From the NCBI GenBank assembly GCA_030622295.1, contig JAUXGI010000098.1, positions 1 through 5,584 on the forward strand: 5,584 nucleotides of DNA, given 5' to 3'. A program made the translations under genes and the position numbers. Positions within the stretch are counted from its first letter, which is position 1. The number at the start of each line of letters is the position of its first letter. Shown piece by piece: positions 1 through 4,944 of the stretch. The notes under the pieces were generated by a model that ran no database searches, was not told the origin of the DNA, and saw only the letters and a list, made by a program, of their open reading frames with translations. Source of the stretch: Planctomycetota bacterium. Lineage in GTDB: Bacteria; Planctomycetota; B129-G9.

Positions 1-252
1 GGCAATCCCTCGCTGGAGGTGGAGGGGATTCTATTCACAATGTACGACCCTTCCCTGCAACATTCGGTTGAAATCATTGAGGAAGTCAGCAGCCATCTCC
101 CGAATGAAGTTCTCAAGACCATAATTCCCAGAGACATTGCGATTTCGGAGGCTGCAAGTTTCGGCAAGCCGATCGTCCGGTATGAGCCTGCTTCGCGGGG
201 CGCCCGGGCTTACATTGAACTTACCAGGGAGATACTCAGTGCCAGGCAGTAA
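1..252 (+). CDS. parA: ParA/Soj chromosome-partitioning ATPase, C-terminal part (5' end outside window)
   Basis: This is the last 83 residues of a ParA/Soj-type ATPase, the Walker-type ATPase that binds DNA non-specifically and moves ParB-parS complexes during chromosome segregation. The frame is open from base 1, so the gene begins upstream and its P-loop is not visible. What can be seen is the typical C-terminal block of the family: an 'ILFTMYDP' strand, then 'IIPRDIAISEAASFGKPI' (the conserved IPRNxxLSEAPSxGKP motif) and 'SRGARAYIELTREIL' near the end. The TAA stop at 250-252 lies inside the start of parB, a 14-base overlap that suggests translational coupling. Family assignment is firm. 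Chromosomal rather than plasmid origin is inferred from the neighbouring housekeeping-type genes. Confidence 0.93.
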   Translation, partial: GNPSLEVEGILFTMYDPSLQHSVEIIEEVSSHLPNEVLKTIIPRDIAISEAASFGKPIVRYEPASRGARAYIELTREILSARQ

Positions 253-1219
253 GAAACTGGGCCGCGGATTCAAGGTCCTTGAAAAGGACACTCGCTCGCG
301 TTCCGCCCTACAGGGTCCTTTTCCGCCTGAGGCGGATTCGCGCCGCCTCTCTGCGGATGCCGTTCCCGGAGACACGCGGACCGAAAGGGAAAGAGCCGCC
401 GAGGGCGGCCCCGGGGCGGGTGAATCCGTGCGTGAAATACCTGTGGGAGCCATCTCGCCCAATCCGTTTCAGCCCAGGATGAACTTCGACGAGGCGGGAC
501 TTGGGGAACTCGTGAACTCCATCTCAGCCTCCGGCCTTCTGCAGCCCATCGTGCTCAGGGGCGCGGGCGACGGATACGAGATAGTCGTCGGTCATCGGCG
601 CTACGAGGCGGCCCGGCGGCTGGGCATGGCGACCATACCGGGCATCGTGCGGGAGATAGGCGACAGCGGGATGCTGGAGATGGCGCTCCTTGAGAACATT
701 CAGCGCAAGGACCTCGACCCGCTCGAAAAAGCCAGGGCCTTTGACCGGCTGGAGACCGAGTTCAACCTTACGCACTCGGAGATAGGCAAGCGCTTGGGAA
801 TGAACCGCTCAACCGTCAGTAATTACATCCGCCTGCTCGAACTGCCGGAGGAGATACTGGCGCACGTTTCACGTGGAACCCTTACGATGGGGCATGCGCG
901 GGCACTGCTTGCGCTCCAGGGTAACCCGGCGCGCCTGGCGATGTGCCACAAGATAATAAAGGAGAAGATTTCTGTTAGGGAGACCGAAGCGCGGGTGGCT
1001 GAGACGGGCCGGAGCGGCGGCGCAGGCCTGAAGCGAGCACGAGGCAAAGGTAAACCGGCACACCTAAAGGATATCGAACATGTGCTGCAAGGCCACGTGG
1101 GGCATAGGGTTACGATATCACAAACCGCCAAGGGGTCCGGCAAAATCACCATACATTTCCGCACAACTGACGATTTCAACAGCATTTACGACCGGCTCAG
1201 GCGCGCGCTCGAAAAATAG
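239..1219 (+). CDS. parB: ParB/Spo0J chromosome-partitioning protein (CTP-dependent DNA clamp)
   Basis: ParB loads at parS, spreads along DNA as a CTP-gated clamp and stimulates ParA. The start chosen is GTG 239, preceded by AGGGAG at 226-231; it gives 326 residues and the expected opening 'KKLGRGFKVL' (residues 5-14), the ParA-contacting region. An upstream ATG at 137 would only extend into parA. Domains: linker 15-63; ParB N-terminal CTPase fold from about 64 ('ISPNPFQPR', Q78-R80; 'GLLQP', 99-103; 'GHRRYEAAR', 118-126; 'ENIQR', 152-156); helix-turn-helix about 178-200 ('LTHSEIGKRLGMNRSTVSNY'); and a C-terminal dimerisation domain about 276-326. Two oddities stand out. H119 replaces the usual Glu of the GERR motif, and part of the linker is encoded by palindromic repeats (275-336). 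A parS site lies in the gene at 865-880. The identification is secure; the effect of H119 is not known. Confidence 0.95.
   Translation: MPGSKKLGRGFKVLEKDTRSRSALQGPFPPEADSRRLSADAVPGDTRTERERAAEGGPGAGESVREIPVGAISPNPFQPRMNFDEAGLGELVNSISASGLLQPIVLRGAGDGYEIVVGHRRYEAARRLGMATIPGIVREIGDSGMLEMALLENIQRKDLDPLEKARAFDRLETEFNLTHSEIGKRLGMNRSTVSNYIRLLELPEEILAHVSRGTLTMGHARALLALQGNPARLAMCHKIIKEKISVRETEARVAETGRSGGAGLKRARGKGKPAHLKDIEHVLQGHVGHRVTISQTAKGSGKITIHFRTTDDFNSIYDRLRRALEK
275..323. repeat. Inverted-repeat hairpin element inside the parB linker
   Basis: GAAAAGGAC (281-289) and GTCCTTTTC (315-323) are perfect 9-base inverted repeats separated by 25 bases. GTCCTT (275-280) can alternatively pair with AAGGAC (284-289) over a 3-base loop, and GTCCTT recurs at 315-320. 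The stretch is translated as ParB residues about 13-28, in the variable linker between the ParA-interacting start and the CTPase domain. Its right arm abuts the 15-base palindrome at 322-336. The arrangement looks like a small palindromic element tolerated in frame. Whether it recurs elsewhere in the genome cannot be seen here. Confidence 0.5.
322..336 (+). repeat. 15-bp palindrome, copy 1 (within parB)
   Basis: TCCGCCTGAGGCGGA is a perfect 7-bp inverted repeat around one central base. The same sequence occurs on the opposite strand at 3840-3854 and 3988-4002. This copy is inside parB and is read as 'PPEAD' (residues 29-33) in the linker. Three identical 15-mers in 5.6 kb, two of them in non-coding DNA, indicate a dispersed repeat family rather than chance. 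Confidence 0.8.
865..880. promoter_or_regulatory. parS: parS centromere site inside parB
   Basis: The 16 bases CGTTTCACGTGGAACC contain the 14-base core GTTTCAC/GTGGAAC. This is an inverted repeat that fits the ParB half-site GTTNCAC on both strands, around a CACGTG centre. The established bacterial consensus is TGTTNCACGTGAAACA, so only the two outermost bases depart from it. It encodes residues His209 to Thr214 of ParB, just after the helix-turn-helix. A parS inside the parB gene is known in Bacillus subtilis (spo0J), so the placement has precedent. ParB bound here would nucleate the partition complex and could also dampen transcription of its own gene; the latter is inference. Confidence 0.85.
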
Positions 1220-1320
1220 CGGCGGCATGCAGCCCGGCCCTCATTTCACATCGGACAGGGACTTGAATCGGACGGGAACGGACTTGGCATGAAGCTACAA
1301 ATGAATACGGATTATCAAGC

Positions 1321-1446
1321 GATGTAGAGGACGGTCTTTCCCTCGACCCCGAAGGGGTCTCGGGACGAGAACCCCTGAGGGGTAGACCGCCCCCCGGAAC
1401 GGCCTCCCTCGGAGACTCGGGATAAATTCAGGCCGTCCCCTACATC
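1321..1446. repeat. 126-bp element with imperfect terminal inverted repeats and internal hairpins
   Basis: The ends GATGTAGAGGACGGTC (1321-1336) and GGCCGTCCCCTACATC (1431-1446) are inverted repeats matching at 14 of 16 positions. Inside lie GACCCC-GAA-GGGGTC (1345-1359), ACCCCT-G-AGGGGT (1371-1383), the pair GGTCT (1333-1337)/AGACC (1384-1388), and ACGGCCT (1399-1405)/AGGCCGT (1430-1436). The element sits between the end of parB and the converging yeeE-family gene. No open reading frame in it looks real. It could be a non-autonomous mobile element (MITE or REP-cluster type), a bidirectional terminator, or a structured RNA. There is no clear U-run for a standard terminator, and I see no obvious target-site duplication. 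The 101 bases before it (1220-1320) hold nothing I recognise. Confidence 0.6.
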
Positions 1447-1470
1447 CCGTGGTGAGAAATGCGGGTTATT

Positions 1471-1550
1471 CCCCTTGCCCTTGCCCCTTGCCCTTTTACT
1501 CTTGCCCTTGCCCTTACCCTTACCCTTGCCCTTCCCCTTGCCCTCACCCC
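1471..1550. repeat. Hexamer tandem array (CCCTTG / GGGCAA type)
   Basis: About a dozen imperfect copies of CCCTTG, with CCCTTA and CCCTTC variants and a break near 1493-1502, fill this stretch. On the minus strand it reads as runs of three or four G spaced by three bases (GGGCAA, GGGTAA), a sequence able to form G-quadruplexes. It lies directly downstream of the minus-strand yeeE-family gene and overlaps that gene's TGA stop (1544-1546), so it would form the start of its mRNA 3' end. Such short arrays change copy number by replication slippage. Confidence 0.85.
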
Positions 1551-2116
1551 TGTTTCCTTTCAGGGGCTAGAATCTCTAATACGAGGAACAGAAGAACCGT
1601 TCCCCCTGCCATCAAGGCCCACAGGAGCCACGTGTCTATCCCGAGCAACTCCGGGAAAGCAATCTCGCCCATTTTTTGCCAGTCCAGCAGTCCCCATGCT
1701 TTCAAGTGCGGGTATGCCTCGGCGTAAGCCGCCGCTCCAGCCAACATGCCGATTACCCCGACGAGTCCGTGAACGCTGCCGCCGCCTACGGAGCCGACGC
1801 CTGTCCCCGGGCAGTAACCCAGGAGAGCCATGCCGATGCCGAAGAGCGCCCCGCCTATGAGGACCGGCCCAAAGACCGTGGGCTTCAGATGTGTTCCCGC
1901 CGCGCCACCGGCCTTGAGGGCGCAGATGCCCACACCCCCTACCAGGATTGCCGTCAGGATGACCTTCAGGACGGTAAAATCGCGAAGGCGCAGTTGATTT
2001 ACGACGACGTCGAACTTCGTAACGCCCCCCTTGTGCAGCAATATGCCGAAAGCGAAACCGATACATAGTCCGACAACGATTTCATGTCCTGCAAGTAATG
2101 ATGTTATCGTAGCCAT
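1544..2116 (-). CDS. YeeE/YedE-family membrane protein, second half-size subunit (putative sulfur-compound transport)
   Basis: This 190-residue, very hydrophobic protein has about five likely membrane segments (roughly 10-28, 50-67, 82-101, 114-132 and 163-183). Its hallmark is 'GYCPGTGVGSVGGG' with Cys102, a conserved cysteine motif of the YeeE/YedE family. In full-length relatives such as TsuA, membrane-facing cysteines pass thiosulfate through the channel. The start is ATG 2116, because GGAGGA lies 4 bases upstream; an in-frame TTG at 2161 would add 15 residues but has no ribosome site. The partner gene ends 57 bases upstream on the same strand, so the two are probably cotranscribed as halves of one transporter. 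The substrate is not known; thiosulfate or another reduced sulfur species is an inference from the family. The stop codon lies in the hexamer array. Confidence 0.85.
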   Translation of the reverse strand: MATITSLLAGHEIVVGLCIGFAFGILLHKGGVTKFDVVVNQLRLRDFTVLKVILTAILVGGVGICALKAGGAAGTHLKPTVFGPVLIGGALFGIGMALLGYCPGTGVGSVGGGSVHGLVGVIGMLAGAAAYAEAYPHLKAWGLLDWQKMGEIAFPELLGIDTWLLWALMAGGTVLLFLVLEILAPERKQG

Positions 2117-2173
2117 GGAATCCTCCGCCAATGTCTCAAGTCGCCTGTCCGGGTGGTACAACCATGCGCCGTA

Positions 2174-2719
2174 CTATTGCCGGTTCGGCGACCGGCCCTT
2201 GCGGGTTCTATACATCAACAGGGCCGTGAGGCCCCCCGTAAGAAAGACCGTGCCCAGGAAAGTCCAGGAGCCGACCGACAGTTGCAGGCCGCCGCTGATG
2301 CCGTGCCCGGTTGTGCATCCCCCGGCCATGCGCGCACCGAACATAATGACGACCCCGCCTATGAAGGCGATAAGCAGCCGAAAGAAAACGCTCTTCCCCG
2401 CGGTACTGCGCCAGACCGCCGGCACCACCTCGGGCCTGACGTCACGGGAAACCAGGCTGGAAAAAAGCGCACCGGCAAATACGCCGATAACCAGTATCCA
2501 GGCCCAATCGGGCGTGGGAGCATACTTGTCCTTCTGGAAATACTCCTTCTGCGCGTAATGGTCCGGCGCGACCTCCTTTTCAATCATTGCCGCGGATTTG
2601 ACAAAAGCCGTGCTGACACTCAGCGGCCGGTCGCTTATATAGAATGCTATCCAGCACAGCACGCCGATAAGCAAACCGACCTGGTACGGCGACCAGCGCT
2701 TCGCGGTAAGCCAGTTCAT
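2174..2719 (-). CDS. YeeE/YedE-family membrane protein, first half-size subunit (putative sulfur-compound transport)
   Basis: This 181-residue integral membrane protein has an N-terminal membrane segment (about 13-29), then a hydrophilic stretch rich in charged and aromatic residues (about 41-70), and further membrane segments at about 73-90, 112-130 and 150-170. The motif 'RMAGGCTTGHGISGG' around Cys135 is the other cysteine signature of the YeeE/YedE family. Cys22 in the first helix is a second candidate. Full-length family members carry both motifs in one chain of about 350 residues. Here they are split over two genes, a common two-gene form. ATG 2719 is preceded by a G-rich run (six Gs) about 8 bases upstream as a possible ribosome site. 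The long loop 41-70 after the first helix is not part of the core fold as I know it. Confidence 0.85.
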   Translation of the reverse strand: MNWLTAKRWSPYQVGLLIGVLCWIAFYISDRPLSVSTAFVKSAAMIEKEVAPDHYAQKEYFQKDKYAPTPDWAWILVIGVFAGALFSSLVSRDVRPEVVPAVWRSTAGKSVFFRLLIAFIGGVVIMFGARMAGGCTTGHGISGGLQLSVGSWTFLGTVFLTGGLTALLMYRTRKGRSPNRQ

Positions 2720-2859
2720 AGTGGCGCCCCCCTATAGAATTGATGAATGTGAAGTATCCTGGGACCCTGGAAAAGCGGGACCAATTATCGGCCGGGACGG
2801 CGAGGGGGTCAGAAGTTTATCCCGACAAAGGAGCGGCCAAGGGCCGTTGCGAGGTCTTT

Positions 2860-3675
2860 TCAGCGGATTCTGTCAACCTGCGTTCGGTATTCTGCGGTGT
2901 TGGCCTTGTACATCGGGTTGTCTGCCACGCCCGGGTAATCATCCTTAAGTATCTTCCGCACCCTTTCGATGCGTTTCTGCGTGTCGGGATGCGTACTGAA
3001 TATGTCCCCGAGCGTGCCGCCGCTGGTGGAAGGCAGCGCGAGGAAAATGCCGAGCAGGTCTATCATGCCTTGTGGATTATACATGCCCCGCACGGCATAT
3101 CGTACGCCGAGTTCGTCGGCCTGGTATTCGTCATCCCTGCTGAACTTCAACTGTGTCAGCGCAGCCACCACGCGCGCGACCGCTTCCGCGTCCGGGCTGT
3201 CCGTGCCTGTGCCAACGGCCGCGATGAGAATCTCCAGTCCAAGGGCTTTCTGCAACTGGTCAACCGAGTGTCTGGCGGTCACATGCCCTATCTCATGGCC
3301 GAGCACACATGCCAGTTGTGCTTCGTTATCCATCACCAGCAGCAGGCCCCTCGTTATATAGATAAAGCCGCCGGGCAGCGCAAAAGCGTTCACGTCCGTC
3401 GAATTGACAACCTTGAAGGTCCACGGCAGGTAAGGACGTTCACACTCCGCCACAAGCGCCCCTCCGACGCGCGCAACGTAATCGTTTATCCCATAGTCGG
3501 AGTGTACTCCGCCGAACTGCCGCTCGACTTCGGGCGCGGCCTCGCGCCCCAGTTGGATTTCCTGCTCTTCACTGATGAGGGACAACTGCTTCTCGCCTGT
3601 CGCGGGGTTGGTCGTACAGCCGGCCGCCGCAAAGGCCGTCAGCACCGTCAGGAGTGTTATCAATATCGCTTTCAT
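2860..3675 (-). CDS. M48-family zinc metalloprotease, predicted lipoprotein (LoiP/BepA-like)
   Basis: This 271-residue protein is predicted to be an envelope-located zinc endopeptidase of the kind that degrades misfolded outer-membrane or periplasmic proteins. Residues 1-19 form a lipoprotein signal with lipobox 'AAGC' (Cys20). A typical M48 lipoprotein opening follows ('NPATGEKQLSLISEEQEIQL', 23-42). The catalytic motif HEIGH is at 127-131 (ligands H127 and H131, base E128), and the third ligand is E183 in 'EYQAD'. 'FSTHPDTQKRIERV' (226-239) is the conserved late motif. Length fits a single M48 catalytic domain with no tetratricopeptide tail, so it resembles YggG/LoiP more than BepA. ATG 3675 has GAGG about 7 bases upstream. 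It is alone in its transcript or leads into the YeeE/YedE pair 140 bases downstream; the gap holds only a weak hairpin near 2834-2846. Confidence 0.93.
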   Translation of the reverse strand: MKAILITLLTVLTAFAAAGCTTNPATGEKQLSLISEEQEIQLGREAAPEVERQFGGVHSDYGINDYVARVGGALVAECERPYLPWTFKVVNSTDVNAFALPGGFIYITRGLLLVMDNEAQLACVLGHEIGHVTARHSVDQLQKALGLEILIAAVGTGTDSPDAEAVARVVAALTQLKFSRDDEYQADELGVRYAVRGMYNPQGMIDLLGIFLALPSTSGGTLGDIFSTHPDTQKRIERVRKILKDDYPGVADNPMYKANTAEYRTQVDRIR

Positions 3676-3738
3676 GGCTGCCTCGCTGTTATGGTTCGCA
3701 ATGTTGCAATCTTCGCATCCATCTGCGACCGGCTTCTG

Positions 3739-3767
3739 ATTCTATTCGCATTCGCAGCAGGATACAA
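3739..3767 (-). promoter_or_regulatory. Candidate sigma70-type promoter for the M48 protease gene
   Basis: Read on the minus strand, TTGTAT (3767-3762, matching TTGACA at 4 of 6) is followed after exactly 17 bases by TAGAAT (3744-3739, matching TATAAT at 5 of 6). Transcription would start near 3732, leaving a leader of about 57 bases before ATG 3675. Spacing is ideal, but this rests on consensus matching alone. Confidence 0.45.
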
Positions 3768-3839
3768 CCTGTTTCATCCCCAAATATGGTTCTTCGCCGA
3801 TTTTCGGGGAAGGCGAGGACGCGCTTCAAAGATGAGGAG

Positions 3840-3854
3840 TCCGCCTCAGGCGGA
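3840..3854 (-). repeat. 15-bp palindrome, copy 2
   Basis: TCCGCCTCAGGCGGA is the exact reverse complement of the copy in parB (322-336). It lies in the intergenic region between the M48 gene and thi4. Sequence similarity between copies does not extend visibly beyond the core, so the palindrome itself seems to be the repeated unit. Confidence 0.8.
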
Positions 3855-3975
3855 TAGATTGCTGACCGTCCCCTCGCGGCGTCGATTAATCATCCCCGGC
3901 AGAAATGACGTGCCTCCGACGGCTTTCCGCCCTTGACGACGAGGGCTTCTTCGGAGTATCATGCGCGTTTCGGCG

Positions 3976-4028
3976 GCCTTCCGGGAATCCGCCTCAGGCG
4001 GATGCCCTCCGGTCGCAGCCTTCCGGGA
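3976..4028. repeat. 11-bp direct repeat bracketing palindrome copy 3
   Basis: GCCTTCCGGGA occurs at 3976-3986 and again at 4018-4028. The 31 bases between them contain the 17-base palindrome and a third, shorter relative (GCCCTCCGG at 4004-4012). The arrangement could be a target-site duplication around an inserted palindrome, or simply a local duplication. Confidence 0.6.
3988..4002 (-). repeat. 15-bp palindrome, copy 3
   Basis: This copy is identical to copy 2, and the symmetry extends by one base pair to 17 bases (3987-4003). It lies about 80 bases upstream of thi4, within the interval bounded by the direct repeat GCCTTCCGGGA. A hairpin here in a thi4 leader transcript is possible, but no promoter position is known. 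Confidence 0.8.
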
Positions 4029-4079
4029 TAGGCTCTTGTGGAGTCTTGTTGAAGCGTTCATAGGTGCGGAGGACCAGTA

Positions 4080-4862
4080 ATGTTCGATGACGTTGAGATA
4101 TCGCAGGCAATTGTTGAGGAGTATTACAAGAAGATTCAGGACCGCTTGAGAAACGACGTGGTCGTCGTCGGCGCCGGCCCCGCCGGCATGACAGCCGCCT
4201 TCTATCTCGCGGCGGCGGGGATAAAGACGACCATCATTGAAAGAAAACTGTCTACCGGCGGCGGTATATGGGGCGGCGGCATGGGCATGAACGAGGTCGT
4301 ACTCCACGAGGAAGCCCTGCCCGTCCTGCAGGACGCAGAGGTGCGCACCGACCGCAAGCGCGGCAATCTCTATCTTGTGGATGCGGTGGAACTGGCGTCG
4401 GCGCTGTGTTTGAAGGCTCTCAGGGCCGGCGCGGTCATCCTGAACCTGATGACGATGGAAGACCTGTGCGTACAGGATGGCCGCGTAACGGGCGTCGTGG
4501 TAAACCGTACGGGAATTTCGGGCGTTTATCATGTTGACCCGCTGGTGTTGGCCGCAAAGGCGGTGATAGACACAACGGGTCACGAGGCGGCGGCGGTGGA
4601 GCATCTTCTCAGGCGCGACCTTCTGCCGGAGTTCTCGCGCGGAAAGCCGCCTTTCGAGGGACCAATGGACGCGCCTGCAGGGGAGAGGTTCGTGGTGGAG
4701 CACACCGGCGAGGTATATCCGGGGTTGTGGGTGTCCGGCATGAGCGTCTGCGCCGTGTTCGGCGGGCCGCGCATGGGGCCGATTTTCGGCGGAATGCTGC
4801 TCTCCGGCAAGAAGGCGGCGGAGCAGATATGCGCCGCCCTGAAGCACCCCGCCGTGAAGTAG
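4080..4862 (+). CDS. thi4: Thi4-type thiazole synthase (probably sulfide-dependent)
   Basis: Thi4 makes the adenylated thiazole precursor of thiamin from NAD, glycine and sulfur. The 260-residue chain has the usual length and shows the dinucleotide-binding 'VVVVGAGPAGMTAA' (27-40), 'ERKLSTGGGIWGGGMGMN' (54-71), 'TTGHEA' (165-170) and the highly conserved C-terminal 'GMSVCAVFGGPRMGPIFGGM' (220-239). At the position of the sacrificed cysteine of yeast Thi4 (Cys205, in 'CCMDP') it has His151 in 'YHVDP', as in the archaeal enzyme that takes sulfur from free sulfide. It should therefore be a true multi-turnover catalyst that works with sulfide and iron, under low oxygen. ATG 4080 has GGAGG at 4068-4072, spacing 7. 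pdxA follows 82 bases later on the same strand. No TPP riboswitch is visible upstream. Confidence 0.94.
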   Translation: MFDDVEISQAIVEEYYKKIQDRLRNDVVVVGAGPAGMTAAFYLAAAGIKTTIIERKLSTGGGIWGGGMGMNEVVLHEEALPVLQDAEVRTDRKRGNLYLVDAVELASALCLKALRAGAVILNLMTMEDLCVQDGRVTGVVVNRTGISGVYHVDPLVLAAKAVIDTTGHEAAAVEHLLRRDLLPEFSRGKPPFEGPMDAPAGERFVVEHTGEVYPGLWVSGMSVCAVFGGPRMGPIFGGMLLSGKKAAEQICAALKHPAVK

Positions 4863-4944
4863 GATCGAGAGGCAATGTGCCGGCACTATCGCGCACCGGC
4901 GATTTGGCGGAGAGGGAAGCGGGACTCCTGATATCTCATCAGCC

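Larger units (their letters stand above)
3676..4079. other. Divergent intergenic region between the M48 gene and thi4
   Basis: These 404 bases separate genes pointing away from each other. They hold the candidate M48 promoter, two copies of the 15-bp palindrome (3840-3854, 3988-4002), an 11-bp direct repeat (3976-3986, 4018-4028) and the thi4 ribosome site GGAGG (4068-4072). I find no convincing -10/-35 pair for thi4 and no sign of a TPP riboswitch: the conserved CTGAGA and the distal ACCTGATCTGG-like segments are both absent. Long frames crossing the region have no recognisable protein features and run antisense to thi4. Confidence 0.6.

Noticed and set aside
137..238. ATG 137 as the parB start
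   Set aside because: It would add 34 residues lying entirely over parA with no family resemblance; GTG 239 has a ribosome site and gives the conserved KKLGRGF opening.
1449..1860. Plus-strand frames with Cys-Pro or Leu-Ala-rich starts
   Set aside because: The repetitive peptide is only the translation of the hexamer array, and the rest is antisense to the yeeE-family gene.
2834..2846. Hairpin CGGCC-AAG-GGCCG downstream of the M48 gene as a terminator
   Set aside because: The stem is only 5 bp and no clear T-run follows on the minus strand.
2740..3936. Long plus-strand open frame of 398 codons
   Set aside because: It runs antisense to the M48 protease gene, whose motifs (lipobox, HEIGH, EYQAD) are unambiguous, and has no recognisable protein features of its own.
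4020..4079. TPP riboswitch or strong promoter in front of thi4
   Set aside because: Conserved TPP-aptamer segments are absent and the best -35/-10 pair (TTGTGG, TCATAG) is poor and would place the start at the ribosome site.
4877..4900. Palindrome GTGCCGGCAC and a GCCGG/CCGGC pair between thi4 and pdxA
   Set aside because: Short GC-rich symmetry with no T-run; expected by chance at this base composition and not convincing as a terminator or operator.
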